Below, piece after piece: positions 54,786 to 63,721 of a stretch of 64,000 nt of DNA. The DNA lies in the NCBI RefSeq assembly GCF_008364765.1, contig NZ_VTUY01000003.1, forward strand, positions 366,471 through 430,470. Direction: 5' to 3'. A model generated the notes under the pieces. That model did no database searches. It was not told where the DNA came from and worked only from the letters and a program-made list of their open reading frames with translations. Each line of letters starts with the position of its first letter. Position 1 is the first letter of the stretch. This DNA is from Bacillus sp. CH30_1T. Lineage in GTDB: Bacteria; Bacillota; Bacilli; Bacillales; Bacillaceae_B. The translations under genes were made by a program, and so were the position numbers.

Positions 54786-55328
54786 ATGGCAGAACGCATG
54801 GTAGGCAAACAAGCTCCACGTTTTGAAATGGACGCTGTATTGCCAAACAAAGAATTCGGTAAAGTGTCACTGGAAGAAAATATGAAAAATGGTAAGTGGA
54901 CAGTATTGTTCTTCTACCCAATGGACTTCACTTTTGTTTGTCCAACTGAAATTACAGCAATGTCAGACCGTTACGATGAGTTCGAAGATTTAGATGCAGA
55001 AGTTATCGGTGTCTCTACAGACACTATTCATACACACTTAGCTTGGATCAACACTGACCGTAAAGAAAATGGTCTTGGTGAGTTAAGATACCCATTAGCT
55101 GCAGATACAAACCACAGCGTATCCAGCGAATACGGAGTCCTAATCGAAGATGAAGGTATTGCTCTTCGCGGACTATACATCATCAACCCGGAAGGGGAAC
55201 TACAATACCAAGTAGTATTCCACAACAATATCGGCCGTGACGTTGAAGAAACTCTCCGTGTTCTTCAAGCACTTCAAACTGGCGGACTTTGCCCGGCAAA
55301 CTGGAAGCCAGGTCAAAAAACATTATAA
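54786..55328 (+). CDS. ahpA: 2-Cys peroxiredoxin (AhpA/YkuU)
   Basis: A 180-residue typical 2-Cys peroxiredoxin. The peroxidatic cysteine is C52 in DFTFVCPTE and the resolving cysteine is C169 in GGLCPANWKPG. It reduces peroxides. The gene is immediately followed by the thioredoxin-like ykuV, as in B. subtilis, where the pair is called ahpA-ahpT. TTGGAGGG supports ATG 54786. A PerR-like box lies upstream. Confidence 0.95.
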   Translation: MAERMVGKQAPRFEMDAVLPNKEFGKVSLEENMKNGKWTVLFFYPMDFTFVCPTEITAMSDRYDEFEDLDAEVIGVSTDTIHTHLAWINTDRKENGLGELRYPLAADTNHSVSSEYGVLIEDEGIALRGLYIINPEGELQYQVVFHNNIGRDVEETLRVLQALQTGGLCPANWKPGQKTL

Positions 55329-55341
55329 TCTTTAAATGAAT

Positions 55342-55372
55342 AATGGCCTAACCGTTTGTTAGGCCATTTTCT
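55342..55372 (+). terminator. Terminator after ahpA
   Basis: AATGGCCTAAC (55342-55352) pairs with GTTAGGCCATT (55358-55368), followed by TTC. Some read-through to ykuV is possible. Confidence 0.8.
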
Positions 55373-55459
55373 TATCATGTTGATTTTTTCAGGAGTAGTA
55401 CAAAACCATCCTGTGAACAATAGAAAAAAGATCGATATAAATTAAGGGAGGCCATATTA

Positions 55460-55915
55460 ATGAAGCTTCGTGAACCGATGCCAGAATTAAACGGTGCTAC
55501 AGAATGGTTAAATGGAGAAGTAACAAAGGCAGAGCTGGTAGGAGAAAAGCCGACACTTATTCACTTCTGGTCCATCTCATGTCACCTTTGTAAAGAAGCC
55601 ATGCCACAAGTAAATGAATTTCGTGATCAATACAGCGATAAACTGAATGTTATGGCTGTTCATATGCCACGCTCCGAGGATGACTTGAATCTGGACGAAA
55701 TAAAGAAGGTAGCGGCTGAGCACGAAATCACTCAGCCAATCTTCGTAGACAGTGAGCATAAACTGACAGATGCATTCGAAAATCAATATGTCCCAGCTTA
55801 CTATGTATTTGATAAAGACGGGAATCTTCGTCACTTCCAAGCGGGCGGAAGCGGAATGAAAATGCTTGAAAAACGCGTCAATCGTGTGCTGGATGAAATG
55901 GAAAAAAGCGAATAA
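55460..55915 (+). CDS. ykuV: Thioredoxin-like protein YkuV (AhpT)
   Basis: A 151-residue thioredoxin-fold protein with a CHLC active site (C41, C44) in WSISCHLCKEAMPQ and the cis-proline in QYVPAYYV. It has no signal peptide, so it is cytoplasmic. In B. subtilis YkuV is a thiol-disulfide protein that works with the YkuU peroxiredoxin. TAAGGGAGG precedes ATG 55460. Confidence 0.92.
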   Translation: MKLREPMPELNGATEWLNGEVTKAELVGEKPTLIHFWSISCHLCKEAMPQVNEFRDQYSDKLNVMAVHMPRSEDDLNLDEIKKVAAEHEITQPIFVDSEHKLTDAFENQYVPAYYVFDKDGNLRHFQAGGSGMKMLEKRVNRVLDEMEKSE

Positions 55916-55934
55916 GTTCAAACGAAATATGTGG

Positions 55935-55968
55935 AAATAGATCGGTCAAAAGACCGATCTATTTTTTT
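55935..55968 (+). terminator. Terminator of ykuV
   Basis: AAATAGATCGGTC (55935-55947) pairs with GACCGATCTATTT (55952-55964), followed by T. Confidence 0.9.
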
Positions 55969-56121
55969 GGATTCATTTTTACAATTAATATGAATAATAA
56001 GACTAGAAGGATAATTCTTAAAAAAGTAAAAAATTCTAAAAAAAAGGGTAGATAAATATTTCGAAAGCCGATATATTTATTAGTACGTTCTTTTTTTTGT
56101 AACGTTGAAGGGGGAGAAATT

Positions 56122-57876
56122 ATGGATACATTTAAAAAATTGAAAGCCTTTTATTGGCCATATAAAAGGCATTTTATCATTTCAATGATTTTCTTGATTT
56201 TTGTTACAGTGATCACTGTAGTCTATCCCATGATCCTGCAAATCACGATTGATGATGTGATTCTGCAAGGGAACTACCAGTGGATTCCGTACTTAGCATT
56301 TGGATTTATCGGCATAATGATCGTGAAAGGCGTTGCCACATTTATTCAACAATACCATGGGGATCTATTCGGTATAACTTCGGTTTATCGGTTGAGAAAC
56401 GAATTGTATGAAAAGCTTCAATTCCTTCCATTCAGTTACTATGATAACGCCAAAACAGGGGATCTGATGTCCCGGTTGACGGCAGATGTAGAAGCATTTC
56501 GTTTCTTTCTATCCTTTGGTTTTTCAGAACTGCTTCGCTTTTTCCTTTTAGTAACGGTAAGCTTTGGTGTTATGTTTTATTATTCGCCTCAACTGACATT
56601 CGTCACCCTCGTTTCGTTACCGTTCCTGGCAATTGCCGTATACAAATTTGATAAAGCGGTTCATCCTGCTTTCAGGGGTATCCGTAAATCGTTCGGAAAA
56701 CTGAATACAAATGTGCAAGAAAATATTTCAGGAATCAATACAGTAAAATCATTATCGAGAGAAGATCATCAAATCAACAAATTCAACCAATCAAATGGTG
56801 ATTACAAAGATAAATACCTTTTTACCTCGGACATTTGGGCAAAGTACTTTCCTTTAATGGAGTTTTTGGGAAATGTAAGTGTGGTGACACTCCTCGCGTA
56901 CGGTGGTTATCTCGTGATGAATGGCAACCTTCAACCAGGAGAGCTTGTCGCGTTTTACAGTTTAGTGTGGTATATTATCTGGCCGATCATGAATCTTGGA
57001 TTTACGATTAACCTGTTTTCCCAATCGAAAGCATCAGGGGAACGTTTACTCGAAATTCTTGAAGTGGACGAAGAGATAAAAGATCATCAAGGTGTTCTTA
57101 ACGTCGATCGGATGAAGGGTGAAGTAGAGTTTAAGCACGTGTCCCTGAATTACACCGTTCATGATGAAGCAGCCCTCGAGGATATTACCTTTAAGGCTGA
57201 ACCCGGAAAAGTCATCGGTCTGATCGGAGGTACCGGCTCTGGTAAAACGAGTATCACCCAGCTTATCACTCGTTTCTATGAACCTGAAGAGGGAGAAATT
57301 CTCATCGATGGACGGGGTCTGAAAGATTACTCTTTGAAATCACTTCGAAAAAATATCGGTTTCGTACTTCAGGAATCTTTCTTGTTCTCCTCGACGATCA
57401 AAGCGAATATATCGTATGGACGACCAGAAGCAAGCATGGAAGAAATCATGGAAGCAGCAAAACGGGCACAAGCCCATAATTTTATTTCAGAATTGCCGGA
57501 TGGCTACGACACAAGGCTCGGTGAAAGAGGCTTAGGTCTTTCGGGTGGTCAAAAGCAGCGGATTGCCATTGCCCGTGCGATTTGTACAGATCCATCGATC
57601 CTGATCCTTGACGACGCAACAAGCGCCGTAGACATGGAAACTGAATTCAGGATTCAAAAAGCGCTAAAAGAGGTCATGTCGGATCGAACGACCTTTATAA
57701 TTGCCCATCGGATTTCATCCCTCAAGCATGCAGATGAAATACTCGTACTGGAAAATGGGAAAGTCGTCGAGAGGGGAGTTCATGACTTCCTACTGAAAAA
57801 TAATGGCCCGTATCAACGAATCTATGATATCCAATACAAAGACCAGAAACAGATATTACAAACACAGGAAGGGTAG
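56122..57876 (+). CDS. yknU: Heterodimeric ABC exporter subunit YknU
   Basis: A 584-residue half-transporter: six N-terminal membrane helices (about residues 15-300) and an ABC ATPase domain. Walker A is GGTGSGKTS and the signature is LSGGQKQRIA. Walker B reads ILILDDATSAVD, so the catalytic glutamate is replaced by aspartate. It pairs with the next gene as in B. subtilis YknU-YknV. AAGGGGGAG precedes ATG 56122. The substrate is unknown. Confidence 0.9.
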   Translation: MDTFKKLKAFYWPYKRHFIISMIFLIFVTVITVVYPMILQITIDDVILQGNYQWIPYLAFGFIGIMIVKGVATFIQQYHGDLFGITSVYRLRNELYEKLQFLPFSYYDNAKTGDLMSRLTADVEAFRFFLSFGFSELLRFFLLVTVSFGVMFYYSPQLTFVTLVSLPFLAIAVYKFDKAVHPAFRGIRKSFGKLNTNVQENISGINTVKSLSREDHQINKFNQSNGDYKDKYLFTSDIWAKYFPLMEFLGNVSVVTLLAYGGYLVMNGNLQPGELVAFYSLVWYIIWPIMNLGFTINLFSQSKASGERLLEILEVDEEIKDHQGVLNVDRMKGEVEFKHVSLNYTVHDEAALEDITFKAEPGKVIGLIGGTGSGKTSITQLITRFYEPEEGEILIDGRGLKDYSLKSLRKNIGFVLQESFLFSSTIKANISYGRPEASMEEIMEAAKRAQAHNFISELPDGYDTRLGERGLGLSGGQKQRIAIARAICTDPSILILDDATSAVDMETEFRIQKALKEVMSDRTTFIIAHRISSLKHADEILVLENGKVVERGVHDFLLKNNGPYQRIYDIQYKDQKQILQTQEG

Positions 57877-57886
57877 GTGAGTGGAT

Positions 57887-59710
57887 TTGAGTCAGAAAAA
57901 CAAAGTGAACAAAAGCGTATTAAGCAGATTCCATTACTCTACAGATCAAGTGATCGATAAATCGTTTAACTGGGAACAACTCTACCGGTTATTAACATAT
58001 TTAAAACCCTATTCTAGAAAACTCCTGCCCTTATCCATCATTACCGTTCTGATCACAACAGCAGTACGGTTGATCGTACCAATTCTGATTGGGGTATACA
58101 CATTAGACAAAGCAATCAGGCAAAAGGATTCCAATTTACTATTTACACTAGTTGGAATTATCGCAGGACTCTATGTATTGAACTACGTTGCAAATGTGCT
58201 CAGGATCAGGTGGATGAATCAGCTGGGGCAAGGAGTTATTTATGATTTAAGAAAGCACTTATTCAGCCATGTTCAATGGCTATCTCATCGCTTCTTTGAT
58301 CAGAGATCAGCCGGTTCCATCCTGGTTCGAATCATGAATGACATTAACTCCCTACAGGAGCTCTTTACAAACGGAGTTATTAATCTTTTAATGGATATCA
58401 TTCTACTCATTGGAATCATCGTCATACTCTTTACGTTAAGTCCTGAGTTAACACTTGCCGTCATGGTCATTCTGCCAATCATGTTTTTTATCTCAACCAG
58501 CTTACGAAAAAACATCCGCAGATCCTGGCAAATGGTTCGTCTCAAGCAATCGAAGCTGAACTCCCACCTGAATGAAAGTATTCAAGGAATCCGTGTTACT
58601 CAATCATTCACTCAAGAAAAAGAAAACATGGCCTTCTTCGATGGGGTAAACACTGAAAACTTCGATAGCTGGAGAACAGCTACAAAGAAAAATGCCATGT
58701 TCCGCCCGCTGGTAGAACTGACAAACGCCATCGGGACAGCGGTCCTCATATGGTACGGTGCCCATCTCATTCAAGGCGGCTCACTGGAACTGGGAGAATT
58801 CGTTTCATTCGCCTTCTACCTAGGGATGTTCTGGGAACCCATTTCAAGGCTCGGTCAAGTTTACAATCAATTACTGATTGGAATGGCTTCGTCGGAGCGT
58901 ATCTTTGAATTCCTTGATGAACAACCGATTGTAAATGAAAAAACGAATGCGGTGAACCTGACTGACATCAAAGGAAGAATACAGTTTGAGAATGTAGAAT
59001 TCTCTTATGATGACAAACGAAAAGCACTCCAAAACATCAACCTTGAAATGAAAGCAGGCCAGACCGTCGCATTAGTTGGTCATACTGGATCAGGAAAAAC
59101 GACAATCGCTAACCTGATCAGCCGTTTTTACGATCCAACGAACGGTGAAGTGAAGATTGATGGAGTAAACCTGAGGGATGCATCGGTTTCAAGCTTACGA
59201 AGCCAAATCAGCATCGTTTTGCAGGATACTTTTATCTTCTCGGGAACGATCATGGATAACATCCGATTCGGACGCCCTGATGCTACGGACGAAGAGGTTA
59301 AGAAAGCCGCCGAAGCAATCGGTGCCAATGAATTCATCGAGAAGCTTTCCAATGGTTACGAGACCGAAGTGGAAGAACGGGGCAACGTTTTATCCGTTGG
59401 TGAAAGACAATTGTTGTCTTTTGCACGAGCACTTCTTGCGAACCCTCGAATCATTATTTTAGATGAAGCAACAGCATCTATTGATACGGAAACAGAAGTC
59501 AAAATTCAAAACGCGCTAAAAAAACTACTGAACGGTCGCACTGCAATCATCATCGCCCACCGCCTATCTACGATACGTGAGTCGGACAATATCTTTGTTC
59601 TGGAAAATGGAAGAATTAAAGAATCCGGTAACCACGATGAGCTGATGGAGCAACAGGGTGATTATTATGAATTGGTTAAATCGCAGTTCAGGATGTTGGA
59701 TGCGATGTGA
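57887..59710 (+). CDS. yknV: Heterodimeric ABC exporter subunit YknV
   Basis: A 607-residue half-transporter: a cytoplasmic lead of about 40 residues, six membrane helices and an ABC domain. Walker A is GHTGSGKTT and Walker B is the standard IILDEATASID. Its signature is the altered LSVGERQLLS. The two subunits thus combine one standard and one degenerate ATP site. AGGTGAG fits the TTG at 57887; the GTG at 57881 is too close. It starts 10 bases after the yknU stop. Confidence 0.9.
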   Translation: MSQKNKVNKSVLSRFHYSTDQVIDKSFNWEQLYRLLTYLKPYSRKLLPLSIITVLITTAVRLIVPILIGVYTLDKAIRQKDSNLLFTLVGIIAGLYVLNYVANVLRIRWMNQLGQGVIYDLRKHLFSHVQWLSHRFFDQRSAGSILVRIMNDINSLQELFTNGVINLLMDIILLIGIIVILFTLSPELTLAVMVILPIMFFISTSLRKNIRRSWQMVRLKQSKLNSHLNESIQGIRVTQSFTQEKENMAFFDGVNTENFDSWRTATKKNAMFRPLVELTNAIGTAVLIWYGAHLIQGGSLELGEFVSFAFYLGMFWEPISRLGQVYNQLLIGMASSERIFEFLDEQPIVNEKTNAVNLTDIKGRIQFENVEFSYDDKRKALQNINLEMKAGQTVALVGHTGSGKTTIANLISRFYDPTNGEVKIDGVNLRDASVSSLRSQISIVLQDTFIFSGTIMDNIRFGRPDATDEEVKKAAEAIGANEFIEKLSNGYETEVEERGNVLSVGERQLLSFARALLANPRIIILDEATASIDTETEVKIQNALKKLLNGRTAIIIAHRLSTIRESDNIFVLENGRIKESGNHDELMEQQGDYYELVKSQFRMLDAM

Positions 59711-59728
59711 GTTTGGAGGAGCCCTGCA

Positions 59729-59752
59729 CTGGTGTGTGTGGGGTTTTTTTGT
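59729..59752 (+). terminator. Terminator after yknUV
   Basis: CCCTGCAC pairs partly with GTGTGGGG, followed by seven T. The stem is imperfect. Confidence 0.55.
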
Positions 59753-59878
59753 AGTGTTTATGGTAGGGGAGGGGATAGGGGCTGTGGGGTGTTGCGGAAT
59801 TGGTCGGAATTTGCAGAACGGTTGGTATCGTGAAAATTAGATTGATATAATGAAAAAACGGTTGATAAATCTCCTTAA

Positions 59879-60259
59879 AGGTCGAATTCAATTCTTGAAG
59901 TGAAGGAAATTGAAAATATTGCCGATTTCCTAATGAATGAGCATGCTCCATATTCTAAATTTAACCAACAGCATGAAGGAATCATACGCAGTGTTATGTG
60001 TACCCGCTGCGAGAGATTCAATATGTTACGTAACATGAGGTTTTGGTACTGTCCTAATTGTGGAGAATTTGACCGGAATGCTCACCAACAGGCTATTTAT
60101 GATTTAAGCCCGATTATTACTAACAAACAAGCAAGAGAGTTCTTAGGTGTTGAATCCTCCAGAGTGGCCTATCTTCTACTAAATAACATGAACCTTAATT
60201 CACAAGGTAAAGGAAGAGGTCGAATCTACTCTCTCCCAAAAAACCTCAACCATCAGTAA
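59879..60259 (+). pseudogene. C-terminal fragment of a NERD-domain protein
   Basis: The readable part (about 125 codons) carries a zinc ribbon CTRCERFNMLRNMRFWYCPNC and the tail ITNKQAREFLGVESSRVAYL ending near GKGRGRIYSLP. I recognise this as the C-terminal module of bacillar NERD (nuclease-related) proteins. The nuclease-like domain that should precede it is absent, a stop lies just upstream in frame, and no ribosome binding site precedes the only GTG (59900). It is probably the end of a lost gene. Confidence 0.7.
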
Positions 60260-60370
60260 TCTCTAGTCAAATATAGTTCCAACATCATCTTGAAAAACAA
60301 GCAACATTCCCCCAAGCAACATCATTGCCAACCACCCCAAAAACCTCTAAAATAAAAGACCAATCAATGT

Positions 60371-60414
60371 TTGTGAAAAACGTCACAAAATATTCATGTT
60401 CAACATATCACAAA
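60371..60414 (+). promoter_or_regulatory. Rex operator region upstream of cydAB
   Basis: TTGTGAAAAACGTCACAA (60371-60388) has two perfect inverted half-sites (TTGTGA-N6-TCACAA), the known Rex pattern. A second, degenerate site (TGTTCAACATATCACAAA, 60397-60414) follows. A -10 TATAAT lies at 60430-60435. Rex senses the NADH/NAD ratio and represses cyd genes in other bacilli. Confidence 0.75.
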
Positions 60415-60505
60415 CTCATTTTCAGGTTTTATAATGAAAAATAAGTGATAAACAGTAGAAAAGAGTTGTTTACGATAGTAAGTAGATCAGTAGGGGGAGT
60501 ATAGA

Positions 60506-61843
60506 ATGGTTTTAGATGGTGTAATTTTGAGTAGAATGCTCACTTCGACAACCCTTGCATTCCATATTATTTTTGCGACGATTGGGGTAGGGGTGCCGAT
60601 TATGATTTCCATTGCGGAGTTTATGGGAATCAAACGAAATGATCCTCATTATCTTTTGCTTGCCAGAAGATGGGCGAGAGGATTTACCATTACGGTTGCG
60701 GTGGGAGTTGTAACAGGTACAGCCATAGGGTTACAGCTGTCTTTATTGTGGCCTTCATTTATGCAGGTGGCCGGACAAGTGATTGCATTGCCATTATTTA
60801 TGGAAACTTTTGCGTTTTTCTTTGAGGCTATCTTTTTAGGAATCTATCTTTATACTTGGGACCGTTTTAAGAATAAGTGGATTCACTGGCTGTTGACGAT
60901 TCCGGTTATGATTGGTTCTTCGGCTTCAGCACTGTTTATTACAACGGTGAATGCGTTTATGAACACTCCTCAAGGATTTGAATTAGAGAATGGGAAAGCG
61001 ATTAATATCGATCCGATTGCTGCAATGCTGAATCCTGCCACGCCTACGAAAGTTTTTCACGTATTGACGACTGCCTATTTAACATCGGCTTTAGTGTTGG
61101 CGGCGATTACGGCATTCGCTATTCTTCGTAAAAAAGGAGGGGAATATCATAAGAAAGCCCTGCGATTAACGATGGTTTCTGCTTTGGTATTCGCTTTTGC
61201 CACCGCTCTGGCAGGGGACTTATCTGCTAAATTTCTTGCCGAGTATCAGCCTGAAAAGCTCGCTGCAGCGGAGTGGCACTTTGAAACGGAAGAGAATGCT
61301 GACTTGATCGTATTCGGAACGCTGGATGAAAATAATGAGGTCCATAATGAGATCCGCTTACCTGGATTCTTAAGTTTTCTGGCCGGGAGTTCTTTTGAGA
61401 CAGAGGTTATAGGTCTGAATGAATTTCCTGAAGATGAGCGGCCGCCTTTATGGGTTCACTATATGTTTGACCTGATGGTATCAATTGGGTTCTACAGTAT
61501 CTTTATTTCTGCAGCATTTGTTTTATTCTGGAAGTGGAAGAAGCGGAATGAATGGAATAAACCGTTGCTATGGGGAATTGTAGCGAGTGGACCACTTGCG
61601 ATGCTTGCGATTGAATTTGGATGGATTTATGCCGAAGTGGGTCGCCAGCCATGGATTATGAGAGGGTATATGAAAGTGGCAGATGCAGCAACTAAAGCTG
61701 ATGGAGTAGGCTTGACGTTTGCATTGTTTGTAGGCCTCTATATCCTTCTGGGTGTGCTATGTGTGGTTGTACTGATTAAAATGTTTAAAAATAAGCCTGC
61801 AGAGGCGGAATTAGAACAACGTTTTCCTAAGAAAGCGAGTTAA
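60506..61843 (+). CDS. cydA: Cytochrome bd-type quinol oxidase subunit I
   Basis: A 445-residue membrane oxidase subunit with nine predicted helices. A heme histidine lies at LAFHIIFATIGVG near residue 20. The Q-loop is short, and the GRQPWIMRG motif is well kept. The short length and Q-loop fit the YthA/cyanide-insensitive oxidase branch as well as CydA. GGGGGAG precedes ATG 60506. It reduces oxygen with menaquinol and works with subunit II just downstream. Confidence 0.9.
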   Translation: MVLDGVILSRMLTSTTLAFHIIFATIGVGVPIMISIAEFMGIKRNDPHYLLLARRWARGFTITVAVGVVTGTAIGLQLSLLWPSFMQVAGQVIALPLFMETFAFFFEAIFLGIYLYTWDRFKNKWIHWLLTIPVMIGSSASALFITTVNAFMNTPQGFELENGKAINIDPIAAMLNPATPTKVFHVLTTAYLTSALVLAAITAFAILRKKGGEYHKKALRLTMVSALVFAFATALAGDLSAKFLAEYQPEKLAAAEWHFETEENADLIVFGTLDENNEVHNEIRLPGFLSFLAGSSFETEVIGLNEFPEDERPPLWVHYMFDLMVSIGFYSIFISAAFVLFWKWKKRNEWNKPLLWGIVASGPLAMLAIEFGWIYAEVGRQPWIMRGYMKVADAATKADGVGLTFALFVGLYILLGVLCVVVLIKMFKNKPAEAELEQRFPKKAS

Positions 61844-61918
61844 GCAGATATATATAGGTACTCCTTCTTTTCAGATGACTGAGAAGAAGGGGCTTCAAGC
61901 TTTAAGGGAGGAATGGGT

Positions 61919-62932
61919 ATGAGTTTGGAAGTTGTGGGGATTACCGTATTGTGGATTTTCCTCTATGGTTACCTGATAGTAGCTTCGATTGATTTTGGAG
62001 CCGGCTTCTTCGCCTTTTATGGGAGAATGAAAGGCAAGGAGCATACATTGAACGTGTTGATAAGTCGATACCTTTCTCCGGTATGGGAAGTAACCAACGT
62101 CTTTTTTGTCTTCTTCTTTGTGGGTCTTGTCGGATTCTTTCCTGACGCAGCCTATTATTATGGAACGGCATTATTGCTTCCGGGAAGTTTCGCCATCATT
62201 TTATTAGCTATAAGAGGAAGTTTCTATGCTTTCGGAAATTACGGATCAAAGGACAATATCGTTTATCTGTTTCTATATGGGGCGACCGGGTTATTAATTC
62301 CTGCTTCCTTATCCACGGCATTAACGATTTCAGAAGGTGGATTTCTGGAAGAGAAGGGAGATAAGGTCATCTTCCTCGCAAAGGAGCTTTTTACCAGCCC
62401 CTATTCATGGAGTGTAGTGGCCCTCTCCATTGTGTCGGTGTTATTTATCAGTGCGACATTTCTAACATATTATGCAAACCGTGCAGGAGATATGGATTCC
62501 AGGGAGGAACTAAGGACGTTTTCTCTGTTTTGGAGTGCACCTACGATTCTCGCAAGTTTATTAGTATTTGTATCGTTGAGAGAGCATAATGCAGAGCATT
62601 TTGCGAAGGCAATTGATATTTGGTGGATGTTTGGGTTGTCACTCCTATGCTTCTTTGGTGCATCGCTAATGATATACGTGCGTAAGAATTTTGGAACGGC
62701 ATTTATATTGGTTATGCTGCAATTCTTCTTTGCCTTTTTTGGCTATGGTGCATCGCATTTACCTTATATTCTTAAACCGTTCATTACGATAGAAACAAGT
62801 GTAACGAATCCAACGATGGGAATGGCCCTGGTCATCGTCTTCATAGCAGGGTTGCTATTATTGATTCCATCTTTATATCTGTTAATGAGGCTGTTTTTAT
62901 TTGATGCAGATTATGTTAAAGGTAAGAAGTGA
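61919..62932 (+). CDS. cydB: Cytochrome bd-type quinol oxidase subunit II
   Basis: A 337-residue membrane protein with about eight helices, starting SLEVVGITVLWIFLYGYLIV and continuing DFGAGFFAFY, the conserved start of the CydB family. Its length is close to YthB-type proteins. GGGAGG fits ATG 61919; an in-frame ATG six bases upstream is too close. It forms the oxidase with subunit I. The cydCD genes for assembly are not adjacent. Confidence 0.9.
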   Translation: MSLEVVGITVLWIFLYGYLIVASIDFGAGFFAFYGRMKGKEHTLNVLISRYLSPVWEVTNVFFVFFFVGLVGFFPDAAYYYGTALLLPGSFAIILLAIRGSFYAFGNYGSKDNIVYLFLYGATGLLIPASLSTALTISEGGFLEEKGDKVIFLAKELFTSPYSWSVVALSIVSVLFISATFLTYYANRAGDMDSREELRTFSLFWSAPTILASLLVFVSLREHNAEHFAKAIDIWWMFGLSLLCFFGASLMIYVRKNFGTAFILVMLQFFFAFFGYGASHLPYILKPFITIETSVTNPTMGMALVIVFIAGLLLLIPSLYLLMRLFLFDADYVKGKK

Positions 62933-62976
62933 TTAATCTGTAAACCCCATCTAAATTTAATACAGGGGAACAACAG

Positions 62977-63003
62977 GGAGAAATTTCATTTTCTCCTTTT
63001 TTT
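62977..63003 (+). terminator. Terminator of cydAB
   Basis: GGGAGAAA (about 62977-62984) pairs with TTTTCTCC (62989-62996), followed by eight T. Confidence 0.85.
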
Positions 63004-63042
63004 TATGCTAAAATAAAGGATATAGAGAGTGCGGGGGGATGT

Positions 63043-63702
63043 ATGGTGAAAAAAGAGTTTGTGGTTGTTGGTTTAGGACGATTTGGAGGTAGTATTGTCC
63101 GTTCATTATCAGATCAAGGCATGGAGGTTATGGCGATTGATCAGGATGAAGATAAAGTAAATGAATTCTCTTCCATTGCTTCTCATGCGGTAGTGGCAGA
63201 TGCAACGGACGAATCCGTATTAAAAAGCCTGGGAATCAGAAATTTTGATCACGTCATTGTGGCTATTGGAGACGATATCCAATCCAGTATCTTAACCACC
63301 TTGATGATGAAAGAAATCGGTGTGAAAAAAATTACCGTTAAGGCTCAAAATGATTATCATGAAAAAGTATTGCGCAAAATAGGTGCGAACCAAGTCGTTC
63401 ATCCGGAACGTGATATGGGAAGAAGGATTGCTCATAATATCGTTTCGAATAATGTATTGGATTACCTGGAACTGTCGGATGAACACTCCATCGTAGAGAT
63501 TGTGGCGAATGAAAATCTGAGTGGGAATTCATTAATTGAACTGGATATCCGTGCTCAATTTGGAATCAATATCGTGGCGATTAAGAGACAAAAGGATATT
63601 ATTGTGTCTCCACAAGCAGATGAACAAATTCGTGAAGGTGATATCCTGATTGTTATCGGTGCAGATACGGATATTAACCGTTTTGAAAAGAAGGTATTAT
63701 AA
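63043..63702 (+). CDS. ktrC: Potassium channel regulatory subunit KtrC
   Basis: A 219-residue RCK protein: an N-terminal Rossmann fold (VVVGLGRFGGSIVRSL) for nucleotide binding and a C-terminal TrkA-C domain (residues about 140-219). It gates a KtrD-type potassium channel and in related bacilli also binds cyclic-di-AMP. It is close in length to B. subtilis KtrC (YkqB). The GTG at 63046 is an alternative start. The gene ends just before an IS3-type element. Confidence 0.92.
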   Translation: MVKKEFVVVGLGRFGGSIVRSLSDQGMEVMAIDQDEDKVNEFSSIASHAVVADATDESVLKSLGIRNFDHVIVAIGDDIQSSILTTLMMKEIGVKKITVKAQNDYHEKVLRKIGANQVVHPERDMGRRIAHNIVSNNVLDYLELSDEHSIVEIVANENLSGNSLIELDIRAQFGINIVAIKRQKDIIVSPQADEQIREGDILIVIGADTDINRFEKKVL

Positions 63703-63721
63703 TAATAAAAAAGAGGCTGAC

